Source: Alkaliphilus serpentinus (lineage in GTDB: Bacteria; Bacillota; Clostridia; Peptostreptococcales; Natronincolaceae). From it: 64,000 nt of DNA. The DNA is taken from assembly GCF_009017255.1 (NCBI RefSeq), contig NZ_WBZB01000047.1, positions 1 through 64,000 on the forward strand, read 5' to 3'. The notes under the pieces are model-generated. The model made no database searches. It was not told the DNA's origin and saw only the letters and a list, made by a program, of their open reading frames with translations. The position numbers and the translations under genes were made by a program. This document shows, piece by piece, positions 54,916 to 63,999 of the stretch; the first letter of the stretch is position 1, and each line of letters begins with the position of its first letter.

Positions 54916-55938
54916 CTATTCAATCATCTCCTCCCCCTCCTCAATGTCACTTGATTGGTTTTTCATCTGGCTAAAGTAAAAATCAAGAGCCTTTTCAATT
55001 GTTTTTTCAATAGCCTTCTTATCATCATTAGGATTAAAATACTTTGAAATGATTGTCGGTTGAAGCTTAAATGGTTTCACTTTACCTGTACTTTTTAGCA
55101 TATCACCACTGATAATCTTTTGGGCTGTATTCCAGTTAAGCTTACTTTCTCTTTCGTACCTTCTAATAAGTGCTGCTTTCTTCATATCTACTTTAAATGT
55201 GTCTTCTGAGATAATAGCTTCCACCATTTCTTGATTATCTTCAGATAAATATGATAAATCCACACCTGCTCTCATTGCAATTTTACCTTCATCAACAAGG
55301 TCTTTTAACCCATTATTGAGGTGGTTTAGCCTAATGTATCTAGTTATTGAACGAGGAGATAATCCATATTCTTCTCCAAGTTTATCTCTAGTTTTTAACT
55401 TGTGGTCCAATGGGCCACAAGTTTCATCTTGAGCTAAATCAGGGGCTTTGGATAGTGTTTCAATTTCATCTAATAGATCATTTCTAACACCTTGACTCTT
55501 CATAGCATGATGCCTCGTTGCAATAACAGTTGCTCTCTCTGAATGAGCAAGTTCAGAAAATGATCGTTGCATCAGGTTTGTTTCTGTAACAATGAGCGTC
55601 GCTTCTTCTTCAGTGAGTCCTTCTTTGATTACTGTTGGAATCTCAGTTAATCCTGCTTCTTTAGCAGCATTAACTCTATTGTGACCAGATAAAATTTCAT
55701 ACTTGTCATCAATTTTCCTAACAACTATAGGAACAATCACACCATAGTTTTTTATGCTCTCAACCATGTCTTTAAATCTGTCCCCTTCATAAAGCTTGAA
55801 TGGGTGATTTTTAAAAGGAATAAGGTCTTCTAGCCTTAATGACGTTGTGCCATCTGTTTTTTCAGATGGCACTTCACTATGATCTTCACCAAATATCGAG
55901 GCAAAGGTTTCAACTTTTTTCATTTTTATTTTATCCAT
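54916..55938 (-). CDS. parB: ParB/Spo0J-family partition protein
   Basis: 340 residues. The ParB nuclease-like/CTPase N-terminal domain shows LEDLIPFKNHPFKLYEGDRF, YEILSGHNRVNAAKEAGLTE and ETNLMQRSFSELAHSERATV; an HTH follows (KLGEEYGLSPRSITRYIRLN). It binds centromere-like sites and CTP and acts with ParA to keep the element. GGAG lies before the ATG. It overlaps parA by 8 bp and the giant gene by 8 bp. Confidence 0.92.
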   Translation of the reverse strand: MDKIKMKKVETFASIFGEDHSEVPSEKTDGTTSLRLEDLIPFKNHPFKLYEGDRFKDMVESIKNYGVIVPIVVRKIDDKYEILSGHNRVNAAKEAGLTEIPTVIKEGLTEEEATLIVTETNLMQRSFSELAHSERATVIATRHHAMKSQGVRNDLLDEIETLSKAPDLAQDETCGPLDHKLKTRDKLGEEYGLSPRSITRYIRLNHLNNGLKDLVDEGKIAMRAGVDLSYLSEDNQEMVEAIISEDTFKVDMKKAALIRRYERESKLNWNTAQKIISGDMLKSTGKVKPFKLQPTIISKYFNPNDDKKAIEKTIEKALDFYFSQMKNQSSDIEEGEEMIE

Positions 55939-56713
55939 TATTGATCAACTCCTTCGTTAATTCCTGATAAGCTATGGCCGCTTTATTCGTTGGCATGTAA
56001 TCCACGATACATTTACTTTGAAGATTAGCTTCACCCACTTTTACTGACTTAGGTATCCTAATATCAAACACTTTAATATGCTCACCATAAGCTTCATCCA
56101 CCATTTCTATCATGTTCTTTGATAGATTAGTTCTTTCATCAAACATGGTTAGCAGAATACCTTCAAAAGTAATGCTTGGATTAATTCTGCGCTTTATCTT
56201 CATAATTGTTTGAAGCAATAACTCCAAACCCTTTACAGATAGGTACTCCGGTGTTGCCGGAATCAATACGCTATCACAAGCAGCCAAAACATTTAATGTC
56301 ATCAAACCTAATGATGGGGCTGAATCCACAATAATGTAGTCATAATCTGGTCTAAGTTGTTCTGTGATTGCTTTTAAGACGTATTCCCTACTCATAGTGC
56401 TGACCAAGTTCATTTCAATGGCAGACATTTCAATACTACTTGGAATAACATCCACACCATCCCTATTTAGTATGTAACTCTCTTTTGGCGGAAGATCATC
56501 TTCATTCATAACTGCCATCATCAAATGGTACAGTGTTGTATCCAGTGTTTCAGGCTTTACAATACCAAAACAGTCCGTCATTGACGCTTGGTTATCCGTA
56601 TCGATTGCGAGAACCTTGTAACCCTCCTTTGCTAAAATTGTTGCTAAATTCCTACAAGTTGTACTTTTTGCTACTCCACCTTTTTGTGAAGCAACGGCTA
56701 TAATTTTACTCAT
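55931..56713 (-). CDS. parA: ParA partition ATPase
   Basis: 260 residues. Deviant Walker A IIAVASQKGGVAKSTTCRNL at residues 4-23, A' motif VLAIDTDNQASMTDCFG, and Walker B DYDYIIVDSAPSLGLMTLN. All signature residues are intact. It lacks an N-terminal HTH, so type Ib/Soj-like. It forms an operon with parB. The ATG has GAAAGGAG upstream, and a good promoter lies about 40 bp further upstream. Confidence 0.94.
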   Translation of the reverse strand: MSKIIAVASQKGGVAKSTTCRNLATILAKEGYKVLAIDTDNQASMTDCFGIVKPETLDTTLYHLMMAVMNEDDLPPKESYILNRDGVDVIPSSIEMSAIEMNLVSTMSREYVLKAITEQLRPDYDYIIVDSAPSLGLMTLNVLAACDSVLIPATPEYLSVKGLELLLQTIMKIKRRINPSITFEGILLTMFDERTNLSKNMIEMVDEAYGEHIKVFDIRIPKSVKVGEANLQSKCIVDYMPTNKAAIAYQELTKELINNG

Positions 56714-56752
56714 GATTTTTATGCTCCTTTCTGATATTCACTTTATAATGTG

Positions 56753-56781
56753 ATAGTACACTTATAGATTAACCACATCAA
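56753..56781 (-). promoter_or_regulatory. Promoter of parAB
   Basis: On the minus strand -35 TTGATG (56781-56776), 17-bp spacer, -10 TACTAT (56758-56753), about 40 bp before the parA ATG. Confidence 0.7.
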
Positions 56782-56810
56782 GGTATCGCTTATTTTGAAT
56801 CACTTACATC

Positions 56811-56827
56811 AAATCATTCGATGATTT
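56811..56827. promoter_or_regulatory. Operator-like inverted repeat between divergent promoters
   Basis: AAATCAT-TCG-ATGATTT, 7-bp perfect arms, lying between the parA promoter and the promoter of the HTH gene, 3 bp before the latter's -35 box. The HTH protein is a natural candidate to bind it. Confidence 0.55.
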
Positions 56828-56829
56828 AA

Positions 56830-56858
56830 TTGCAGATATTCACTAATAGGTGTATTAT
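56830..56858 (+). promoter_or_regulatory. Promoter of the HTH gene
   Basis: -35 TTGCAG (56830-56835), 17-bp spacer, -10 TATTAT (56853-56858), 23 bp before the ATG at 56882. Confidence 0.7.
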
Positions 56859-56881
56859 TTAACTTAGGTAGGTGATAATTA

Positions 56882-57097
56882 ATGAAGTTAACGATGGGTG
56901 AGAAAATCCGGATTTTACTTAAAAGAAAGAATGTAACGATAATAGAACTTAGCAAAAGACTCGGTACCACAAATCAGAACATGGCAAATAAATTCAAAAG
57001 AGATAACTTCTCAATGAATGAATTAGAAGCAATTGCTGAAGCTTTGGATTGTGAGTTTGAGGGATATTTTGTTGATAAGAATGGGGATAGGATTTAA
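56882..57097 (+). CDS. Small XRE-family HTH regulator
   Basis: 71 residues, almost entirely a Cro/CI helix-turn-helix: MGEKIRILLKRKNVTIIELS, KRLGTTNQNMANKFKRDNFS and LEAIAEALDCEFEGYFVDKN. The ATG has AGGTG upstream. It is divergent from parAB and 35 bp before the PLD-like gene. It may repress both directions through the inverted repeat between the promoters. Confidence 0.85.
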   Translation: MKLTMGEKIRILLKRKNVTIIELSKRLGTTNQNMANKFKRDNFSMNELEAIAEALDCEFEGYFVDKNGDRI

Positions 57098-57132
57098 GTT
57101 GTAAATATTATGAATAAAAAGAGGTGGATGTT

Positions 57133-57768
57133 ATGAGCCTATATTATGTGCTCTTAGAAGATGAATATAAAGGTAAAAGAGAAGATATCGGAAATATTAT
57201 GCTTAATTACTCTGCCCTATTATATGAAAAAACTGGATTGAAATTAGGAATATATCACGGACCTACAACAAGCGAGATCTATAGATATTTCGAGACGCAA
57301 GGGTTAGAAATACTTAATGAAGATGTCATGTGGAGGAACATGACTGATAATGAAAAAGCTATTAAATTTAATGATTACTTACAAAGCATCGATGCGCATC
57401 ATGGTGAGTTAATTATTATTGATCCTTATATTTTCCCAAAGAGATACGACTCTAACTATATTGATTTCTTAAGCACTTTACTGAATAGTTGCCAATTATT
57501 GTCGGTTAAATTTGTCACTACTTCAGCAAACTTTAACCAAGATGTACATGATTCAATAGTCTCTAGATTAAATTGCCCTAGCGTAAAAGTTCATTTCACG
57601 GATGAATATCATGATCGACTGTGGATTGCTAACGAAAGGTCTGGATTCTTCCTTGGTACATCTTTAAACGGAATAGGTAAAAAGACTTCAATTATCCAAT
57701 CACTAGAACCTGAAGATGTAGTAGATATTGTTAATGAACTTAAGAATTTATCGAATTTCAACGATTAA
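57133..57768 (+). CDS. PLD-like (phospholipase D superfamily) protein
   Basis: About 211 residues from ATG at 57133 (GAGGTGG). The C-terminal text VHFTDEYHDRLWIANERSGF and FLGTSLNGIGKK matches the diverged HKD half of PLD-like proteins found next to defense and mobile-element genes; ELIIIDPYIFPK is the strand before it. The canonical lysine of HKD is replaced (H-D-R), so phosphodiesterase activity is doubtful. A monocistron with the HTH gene, closed by a strong terminator. A toxin or defense role is inference. Confidence 0.6.
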   Translation: MSLYYVLLEDEYKGKREDIGNIMLNYSALLYEKTGLKLGIYHGPTTSEIYRYFETQGLEILNEDVMWRNMTDNEKAIKFNDYLQSIDAHHGELIIIDPYIFPKRYDSNYIDFLSTLLNSCQLLSVKFVTTSANFNQDVHDSIVSRLNCPSVKVHFTDEYHDRLWIANERSGFFLGTSLNGIGKKTSIIQSLEPEDVVDIVNELKNLSNFND

Positions 57769-57810
57769 AAGTTTGTTAATTTTTTATGTTTAATAAAAAA
57801 AATAGATAAT

Positions 57811-57850
57811 AAAAAATCCTGAATTCCATTCAAAGAATTCAGGATTTTTT
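57811..57850 (+). terminator. Bidirectional intrinsic terminator
   Basis: Perfect 12-bp stem AATCCTGAATTC / GAATTCAGGATT with 8-nt loop, A-run on the left and T-run on the right. It ends the HTH/PLD unit and could also stop minus-strand transcripts from the phage side. Confidence 0.92.
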
Positions 57851-58016
57851 GCTACCTATTTTCCATTTTTGACTCTCAAAATCTAGTGCTGGTAGACGTG
57901 TTCCCACGTACCAGGTCATATTGCGATTTTAATTTTGATACTATTTTTTAGGTCTTTTTGGTGGTAATTTTCACTATTTTTACTAAAACTAAAGAAGTCA
58001 TAAAAGTGCTTGAATT

Positions 58017-58038
58017 CCAGTAAAATCAAGGGTTCTGG
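58017..58038. repeat. Repeat copy 1 with CCAG/CTGG arms
   Basis: CCAG-TAAAATCAAGGGTT-CTGG. The core AGTAAAATCAAGGGTT (58019-58034) recurs at 58132-58147. Confidence 0.6.
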
Positions 58039-58126
58039 CGTTGTAGTCGTACCACCATCTCCACATGCACCGTATTAAGATACACTTTTATTTTTCGTTA
58101 CCTATCGTTATTTATGATTATTCAGA

Positions 58127-58152
58127 CCCCTAGTAAAATCAAGGGTTTAGGG
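58127..58152. repeat. Repeat copy 2 with CCCCTA/TAGGGG arms
   Basis: CCCCTA-GTAAAATCAAGGGTT-TAGGGG. The same core as copy 1, 113 bp away, but with different, longer arms that still pair. Confidence 0.6.
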
Positions 58153-58254
58153 GAAACCATAATATTTTTTATTACTTATCATTACTTACTATAATGTTAA
58201 AAAACTTCTGCGTGGTGGACACAACGTGGACTTTGACCACTAAAAGCAGAAGTT

Positions 58255-58659
58255 TTACTTATTTTCATTGGTATCTTTTCCAATGTATTCATCCAATAAT
58301 TTAGGTGAAATATGATATGACCATCTTTTCACAAATACAGCAGTTCCAAAAGGAAGTCTTTGATTTTGAAGTCCAGCCCTTATATACTGTTGTGATTTTC
58401 CAAGTCTTCTTGCTGCTTCTGCTACTGATATATTACGAATTCCTGATCCAGTATCTTTTTCATGAACTTCTGAATCTAAATATTCAACTGTACAATCAAG
58501 TGCATCAGCGATCTTCTGTTTCACATCATCCTTTGGGATATTCTTTCCTGAAAGGTACTGACTGATTGATGATTTACCTTTATCAATTCGTTTTGCCAAT
58601 TCAGATTGTGTCATATTTCTTTCATCCATTGCCTTTTTTAAATTCTTTGCAAAGCTCAC
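58255..58659 (-). CDS. HTH protein, phage repressor type
   Basis: About 134 residues from GTG at 58659 (AAAGGGG); in-frame ATGs further upstream to 58695 are possible. An XRE HTH (KKAMDERNMTQSELAKRIDK, KSSISQYLSGKNIPKDDVKQ) is followed by a second DNA-binding-like segment (ISVAEAARRLGKSQQYIRAG, LQNQRLPFGTAVFVKRWSYH), as in many Firmicute phage regulators. It lies next to phage structural genes and may be their repressor. Confidence 0.8.
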   Translation of the reverse strand: MSFAKNLKKAMDERNMTQSELAKRIDKGKSSISQYLSGKNIPKDDVKQKIADALDCTVEYLDSEVHEKDTGSGIRNISVAEAARRLGKSQQYIRAGLQNQRLPFGTAVFVKRWSYHISPKLLDEYIGKDTNENK

Positions 58660-58928
58660 CCTTTCACCCCTTTCAGATTCACCCATATAACTCATATAAG
58701 CTTCATATAAGCATCTTTTCCTATTCCTTGATGTATTTACCCTTTAACATTAAAAGTCTTATTCTGTTTGATTTAATAATCATATTAAAGTTCAATTTGT
58801 TCAAATGAAGTTCAATTTTATAATACCACCAGGTACTAGCCTTGTAAATGTAATTATCTAAAAATTTCAAGGTCATATAATGCCCATATAGCTGTTTTAT
58901 CAATGGTCTTAATACATTTATACCCTTG

Positions 58929-58961
58929 AAAAAGCACCCTGCATGATGCAAAGTGCTTTTT
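58929..58961 (-). terminator. Intrinsic terminator after the surface protein
   Basis: AAAAAGCAC...GTGCTTTTT inverted arms with inner GCA/TGC pairing; on the minus strand it ends in a T-run, just after the stop at 58966. Confidence 0.8.
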
Positions 58962-58965
58962 CAAT

Positions 58966-61023
58966 TTATTTTGCTATCGGTCTTCTAAAAACACAAATGA
59001 AGATCCCAAACAGAAGACAAATCTTCACCAGTTCAACCCATGTGATATTGGATATATCTGATGGAACTTCTTTAACTTTGGATGATGCAACTTCAACAAT
59101 TTGTGGTTCAGCTTCATCCTTTTCATTTGTACCTACGTTCACATTAACATTGATAGTTATATCCTTTCCATCATCCTGAACTTTTATTCCATCAGCAATA
59201 CTGCCATAATCAACTGTAATGGTCTGATTCTGACTTGCTGATGCTTGACCACCTTTTTCACCACTGCCATCATTGGAAGGTGGAAGATAAGTATTTTCTG
59301 TTGTGCTGTGGGATGAATAGTCATAATTCTTCACTGTGGAACTGTCATCTCTTGAATCTGAATTATGTGTGGTTGTATTATTGGTTGTATTCGTGTTGTT
59401 GCTGTCGGTTGTAGTGGTATTTGATGTATTATTGCTATCTGTTGTAGTGGTTGTGGTGGTAGTGGTTGTATTTGAAGATGATTGCTGTTCAGAATCTGAA
59501 TCAGGTGCTTCATCATCAGTTGGTATTTCTGTTCCAGGGTCTGTTGGTTCTTCAATGGGGTCTTCATCATCAGGGGTTTCAGGGTCAGGTTGTGTTCCTG
59601 GATCAGTGGGTTCTTCAATAGGTTCTTCAACTGGTGGAATATATTCTTTAACCAAATAGGTCACACCATTGGTCAATCCAACAATTTCTGTTCCTTCCAA
59701 TGCAGTTGCTTCTGCTTCAATGGTTGTCAATGTTCCATCTGCATTAGTATAATTGGTTGTTCCATCCACTGAAACCTTATACATTTTACCTGCTGTAAGT
59801 CCAGTTATTTTTTCATTGTCTGCTGTTCCTAATGATGCAGAATCAAGTAGCACTGTTGTTGGTGCAGGGGTGAATTCTTCAATCATATAAGTTTCACCAT
59901 TAATCAAACCAATGATTTCAGTTCCATCAAGTGGTGAAGCTTCTGCTTCTATTTCTGTTAGTGATCCATCAGCTTTGGAATAACTTATAACATCATTCAT
60001 TGTAACCTTGTAATACTTTCCTGATTCAAAACCAATCACTTTTCCATCACCTGGTGTTCCCAAGGATGAAGGGGAAAGGGTTACTTCTGTTGGTGGAATC
60101 TCGTATTCCAATTTCAAAAGGGAATTTGATGCAGTGGGATCGATATTAGCACCACTTAAATTAGTGCTTCCATCATAGTCATTAACCCAAGCTGTTGGAA
60201 TGATACCATCATCTTTGAACAATTCAACTAGGGTTTCAATTGAATCTTCAAGGTTCAAATTCGCATATGAAACATTGGCAATATCAGCACCATTGGGTGC
60301 AGTATTATCAAAGACCTTTGTTCCAGTAATAGTCATTGTACCTCTGTTGAAAATACCCCCACCATTTCTTTCTGCTGAATTTCCTGTGATAATACTAGAT
60401 GTAATGTTTATTGTTCCTGTGTCCATTGCATTTGTTATTGCACCACCTAATGTTACAGCATGACCATCTTTCAATGTACAACTTTCAATATTGACATTGC
60501 CTGAATTATTCACATATATGTGACCACCTTCAACAGCAGTGTTATTTTCAAATATACAGTTATAAAAATCAGCCGTATTATTGATGATATGTACTGCACC
60601 ACCACCTGAATTTGTATTAACAATGTTTTTAAAAGTAGAATTATTAAATATCAACTTCCCATTTCCAAGTATATAAGCAGTGGAAGTTGATATTTCACCA
60701 CCATCAAATGTGACATTCTCAAAAGTAACTTCTGAACTGATCTTGAAAAAAGCTGATGAACTCATTCTTTTCAATATTACATGCTTATCAGTATAACCAT
60801 ATTTATAAACACTTGATAACATGATTTGTCCATTAATACCTATTACGTCACCATCTTTTGCATTGTACATTGCTGAATAAAAGTCTCTAAAGTTTGAAAC
60901 AATAGCAACTGGATCAGTTGAATTTGCCATTGCTTGCATCATTTGACTGGAAAACAGTATTCCAATCAATATAACTATCAATGACTTCATTTTGATACTT
61001 TTGTACTTTGTTGTTTTGTTCAT
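58966..61023 (-). CDS. Exported beta-helix surface protein with C-terminal membrane anchor
   Basis: About 685 residues from ATG at 61023 (AGGAG, 9 nt). Signal peptide KSLIVILIGILFSSQMMQAM; then a right-handed beta-helix built of short units (FENVTFDGGE, FNNSTFKNIV, FYNCIFENNT, ITSSIITGNSAERNGGG). Two ~75-residue repeats follow (start TEVTLSPSSLGTPGDGKVIG and TTVLLDSASLGTADNEKITG), then an Asp/Glu/Pro linker (PIEEPTDPGT twice) and a Thr/Asn/Ser-rich linker. A C-terminal hydrophobic helix ends in FRRPIAK. The layout is an exported, membrane-anchored adhesin-like protein, coded downstream of a phage tape-measure gene. Function unknown. Confidence 0.75.
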   Translation of the reverse strand: MNKTTKYKSIKMKSLIVILIGILFSSQMMQAMANSTDPVAIVSNFRDFYSAMYNAKDGDVIGINGQIMLSSVYKYGYTDKHVILKRMSSSAFFKISSEVTFENVTFDGGEISTSTAYILGNGKLIFNNSTFKNIVNTNSGGGAVHIINNTADFYNCIFENNTAVEGGHIYVNNSGNVNIESCTLKDGHAVTLGGAITNAMDTGTINITSSIITGNSAERNGGGIFNRGTMTITGTKVFDNTAPNGADIANVSYANLNLEDSIETLVELFKDDGIIPTAWVNDYDGSTNLSGANIDPTASNSLLKLEYEIPPTEVTLSPSSLGTPGDGKVIGFESGKYYKVTMNDVISYSKADGSLTEIEAEASPLDGTEIIGLINGETYMIEEFTPAPTTVLLDSASLGTADNEKITGLTAGKMYKVSVDGTTNYTNADGTLTTIEAEATALEGTEIVGLTNGVTYLVKEYIPPVEEPIEEPTDPGTQPDPETPDDEDPIEEPTDPGTEIPTDDEAPDSDSEQQSSSNTTTTTTTTTTDSNNTSNTTTTDSNNTNTTNNTTTHNSDSRDDSSTVKNYDYSSHSTTENTYLPPSNDGSGEKGGQASASQNQTITVDYGSIADGIKVQDDGKDITINVNVNVGTNEKDEAEPQIVEVASSKVKEVPSDISNITWVELVKICLLFGIFICVFRRPIAK

Positions 61024-61114
61024 TTTATCCATCTCCTGATATATAATATTTTGCAAATACTGCAATACAAATATTATATATAGGGGTGTCACATTTTGTC
61101 ATAAACAATAAATA

Positions 61115-61147
61115 GAAAAAACCCCTGAACCGTTATATTCCAAGGGT
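61115..61147 (-). terminator. Intrinsic terminator after the tape-measure gene
   Basis: On the minus strand ACCCTTG ... CAGGGGT (one T-G pair) followed by six T, 15 bp after the stop at 61162. It separates the surface-protein gene from the phage genes. Confidence 0.7.
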
Positions 61148-61161
61148 CTTTGCTTTAATAT

Positions 61162-63576
61162 TTAACTATGAACACCTTCTGTACAAGCATGATCCAAAGC
61201 TTGTTGTACACCTTCACTTAGATGATTAACTACACCATCAATATCCATGTCATTATTTACAATGTTTTGCATTCCACTCATGTCAATTTTGATTTCAGGA
61301 GTAGTATATCTATTAACAACTTCTTTATCTGCCAAATCCATCATATACTTCAAATCTTCTTCTGAAATATCCATTGAATCTCTCATTGCAGCTGTATTTT
61401 CAGCAATATCAGAAATGTTAGATGCAGCCGAATCATAACCACTTCCATAAGAATCATCATTCTGATTTGCAAATGCTGCAACTTGTGCTGAATCAATTTC
61501 AGCTTGTCTTGTTGCAGTAGCTTCCATTGCATCAGCTTGCATTTGGATCAGTTGTGAATTACGATCATTCATATTGGATTCTATTTCACTTCTGTACGCT
61601 TCAAGTGCTGATTCCCTTGCTGCCTTTTCAGCTTCATTTTGAAGTGCTGCATTCGTTCCAAAGGTTACATTGTTAATAGTATCAATTGAAACACCAGGAA
61701 TATTGTTCAAAGTATCTATGAAGCCATTTATAATGTCTATTGCACCATTAACCATGTTTTGAAGGATCATAAGCACATCTGCTTTCATATCCCCCATAAA
61801 GTTGGTTATTCCAACACCTGCTGTCATCATTCCAAGCTTCATTTGATCCCATAAATCAAGTACCCAATAAACACCAGTGAAGAATCCTATCTTTACCCAA
61901 TCCCAAGCAGTCAGGATTCCATTCATTGCTATCTTCCAGGCTATTTCTAACCCACCAACTGATTGAACCCATTTATAGATCATTCCAATCAATACACCAA
62001 TAACAACTGCAATCCAAAATATTGGATTACTCAATAAAGTTGTAAAGAATGCTTTTGCTGCACCATCTGCAATCCATGTTGCAGTGGCACTTATTCCAAG
62101 ACCAATGGCATATGCACCAAGGGCAACAGCTACACCAAGAACTATTGGTTCAAGTGTTTCCCAATTTTGAGCCAGTAAACTGATAAAGTCAAGTAATGGT
62201 TGTGAAGCCATCAATATATTATTGGTGACACCAGTCCAAACTTGCCCCCATGTCATAGGCATGGATTCAAATTCTTGGTTAATAGCATCAGTAGCACCAA
62301 GCATTGAATTCTTTACTATTTCAGCACTAATTTCACCTTCTGATGCCATTTCTCTAATTGCACCAATAGGAACATCCATATAGTCTGCAATTGCTTGAAT
62401 TACGTTTGGTGCTGCTTCAAATACTGCATTAAGTTCTTCACCACGCAAGACACCTGAACCAAGTGCCTGTGTTAATTGAAGTGAAGCTGATGCCATTTCT
62501 TGTTGTGAAGCACCTGCAATGACAAACATTTTATTTAGGTTTTCAGCGAAAGCAATGGTTTCAACGTTAGAAGCAAAAGCATCACCTGCACGTTGACCAA
62601 GTTTTGCAACCACATCTGCTGTATCAGCATATGATGCCCTTGACCTTTGTGCTGATTGAAATATCATATCTTGTAATTCTTCTGTTGTTTGCAGTCCATC
62701 ATTTATTAGATTTAACCTTGCATCTGTCTGTGTCATTTGATCGGACACACTAACTAAATTACCAATACTTTGAATTGACATATATGCAGCAGCAAGTCCA
62801 AGTAATTTACTTTCCAACCCACTTGCAGCAGAAGTTCCATCCCTGATTTGATTATTGAATTGACCTTGTGCATCAACATTGTCCCTGATGTATCTTTCAG
62901 TACCACCAACAGTCTGTGATAACCTCATATAAGCTTGATTTGCTTCATCTACATCCATTCTTTGGAGTGCTTGATTCAAGTCATCCTGTTGGTCTACTGC
63001 CTGACTTAACTGCATTCTTAATTGTTCCAGTTCACTATTTGCCAAATCAGTTCCAAGATTCATTGGATTACTTTCAATTTGGTCAATCTGTGTTCTGATT
63101 CTTTGAATTCTTCCTGTCATAGCATTCAAATCAGAAACCATGTTGTCAGGGAATATGTCAGTAGTAGATGCCTGTTGTGCAATCTGTTCTTGTGTACTGT
63201 TCAAAGTGTTCAACATTGTATTTGTTGATTGAACTTCTTGTTGAAATCTTTCAATTCCAGTATTCGTGAACACTTCCATGTTATCTGAATTCCAAATGGG
63301 TTGGACAGGCACATTGGCTGTTGTTTGATCTGAAATATTAAATTCAAGATCAGGTGGTATTATTCGTGAAAGTTCTTCTTCCATTTGTCTAATTGCAATA
63401 GTAGCTTGGTCTATTTCTTCTCTTGCTCCATCAAAATTAGATCCATCAAATGAATTACTTGCTACTGACTGCATATCCTCAAAAGAATTCACAGTTACCA
63501 TTAATGCACTTGCTATATCGTGCAATGGTGCTGATATTCTATCTATAAGTTCAATTTGAGAACTAATACTTGCCAT
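61162..63576 (-). CDS. Phage tail tape-measure protein
   Basis: 804 residues. An N-terminal coiled region rich in Gln/Asn ([26 protein letters not shown]) is followed by the tape-measure N-terminal domain at ~280-470: [40 protein letters not shown] and [20 protein letters not shown]. Hydrophobic segments lie at ~490-560 ([37 protein letters not shown]). It sets tail length and is ejected with DNA. Short for a siphophage but intact. AAAGGGGG precedes the ATG. Confidence 0.9.
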   Translation of the reverse strand: MASISSQIELIDRISAPLHDIASALMVTVNSFEDMQSVASNSFDGSNFDGAREEIDQATIAIRQMEEELSRIIPPDLEFNISDQTTANVPVQPIWNSDNMEVFTNTGIERFQQEVQSTNTMLNTLNSTQEQIAQQASTTDIFPDNMVSDLNAMTGRIQRIRTQIDQIESNPMNLGTDLANSELEQLRMQLSQAVDQQDDLNQALQRMDVDEANQAYMRLSQTVGGTERYIRDNVDAQGQFNNQIRDGTSAASGLESKLLGLAAAYMSIQSIGNLVSVSDQMTQTDARLNLINDGLQTTEELQDMIFQSAQRSRASYADTADVVAKLGQRAGDAFASNVETIAFAENLNKMFVIAGASQQEMASASLQLTQALGSGVLRGEELNAVFEAAPNVIQAIADYMDVPIGAIREMASEGEISAEIVKNSMLGATDAINQEFESMPMTWGQVWTGVTNNILMASQPLLDFISLLAQNWETLEPIVLGVAVALGAYAIGLGISATATWIADGAAKAFFTTLLSNPIFWIAVVIGVLIGMIYKWVQSVGGLEIAWKIAMNGILTAWDWVKIGFFTGVYWVLDLWDQMKLGMMTAGVGITNFMGDMKADVLMILQNMVNGAIDIINGFIDTLNNIPGVSIDTINNVTFGTNAALQNEAEKAARESALEAYRSEIESNMNDRNSQLIQMQADAMEATATRQAEIDSAQVAAFANQNDDSYGSGYDSAASNISDIAENTAAMRDSMDISEEDLKYMMDLADKEVVNRYTTPEIKIDMSGMQNIVNNDMDIDGVVNHLSEGVQQALDHACTEGVHS

Positions 63577-63579
63577 AGT

Positions 63580-63999
63580 TTACACCCCCTTTCTTTTAAA
63601 TAATGTTTTGATTTTATCTATACCAAAGAACTTTTTATTGCTCTTGATATATTCAGCTTTGACACTTCTTCTTTTCTTTTCCCATTCACATGCTGATTTG
63701 TAGCCATCTTCTTGAAATTCCAAGTTGTAATATTCAATGGCAAGTCCAATCCATTTATCATCTTTCTTTTCCCACTTTGGAATTCTTTTTCTCATATAGG
63801 TATAGAAACCTTGCTTTGTTCCAAGTAGATCATCAGGAAGTGACATCACTGCTGTCATAATTGAAATTGACCTTTCAAGATCATAAGCCTTATTCAGAAG
63901 AATTTTGCCATCCCTGGTTATAGTCATGAAATCATCAGCATTTGTTTTGGTAAAAGTCAGTTCCTTGATGTATTCCATTTCAACATAATTGAAATTCAC
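63580..63999 (-). CDS. Unassigned phage gene upstream of tape measure (cut at window end)
   Basis: At least 139 residues; the frame opens at GTG 63999, one base from the window end, so the true start is probably outside. Text ELTFTKTNADDFMTITRDGK and SVKAEYIKSNKKFFGIDKIK. Basic at the C-terminus. Its place, 3 bp before the tape-measure gene, is where tail assembly chaperones normally lie, and it may be one; the sequence does not prove it. Confidence 0.55.
   Translation of the reverse strand: MNFNYVEMEYIKELTFTKTNADDFMTITRDGKILLNKAYDLERSISIMTAVMSLPDDLLGTKQGFYTYMRKRIPKWEKKDDKWIGLAIEYYNLEFQEDGYKSACEWEKKRRSVKAEYIKSNKKFFGIDKIKTLFKRKGV

Larger units (their letters stand above)
49278..54923 (-). pseudogene. 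Giant ArdC-like/N6-methylase/helicase gene, 5' fragment
   Basis: 1881 codons. Residues ~1-110 resemble the ArdC-type ssDNA-binding N-terminus (FNNAVLIYAQRPEATLVADM). A low-complexity Ser/Asp/Arg linker spans ~245-370. A helicase-associated segment follows (DDEIIEKVVLRGSGFEGGKQ). A methylase has NILEPSLGVGNFFSHLP near 889 and VAIGNVPFGNYKVYDR near 951. The first helicase lobe has LLAHSVGAGKTFEMVASCM near 1566 and VYVDEAHYFKNC near 1733. It ends in IS-derived codons (DSCKTK) at the 12-bp duplication. Such ~2400-residue proteins are hallmarks of large Clostridial ICEs. The TTG start overlaps the parB stop. Confidence 0.88.
57769..58254. other. Non-coding stretch with terminator and two covarying repeats
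   Basis: No supported gene. It contains the terminator at 57811-57850 and two copies of AGTAAAATCAAGGGTT. AT-rich filler lies between. The stretch marks the border between the conjugative element genes and the phage-like genes. Confidence 0.5.

Noticed and set aside
58305-58808. Two plus-strand ORFs opposite the phage-type HTH gene
   Set aside because: Aromatic-rich antisense text, no ribosome sites; the minus-strand HTH frame has clear motifs.
59331-59659. Two ORFs in other frames over the Thr/Asn-rich linker
   Set aside because: Both are by-products of the repetitive linker of the surface protein and lack ribosome sites or protein-like text.
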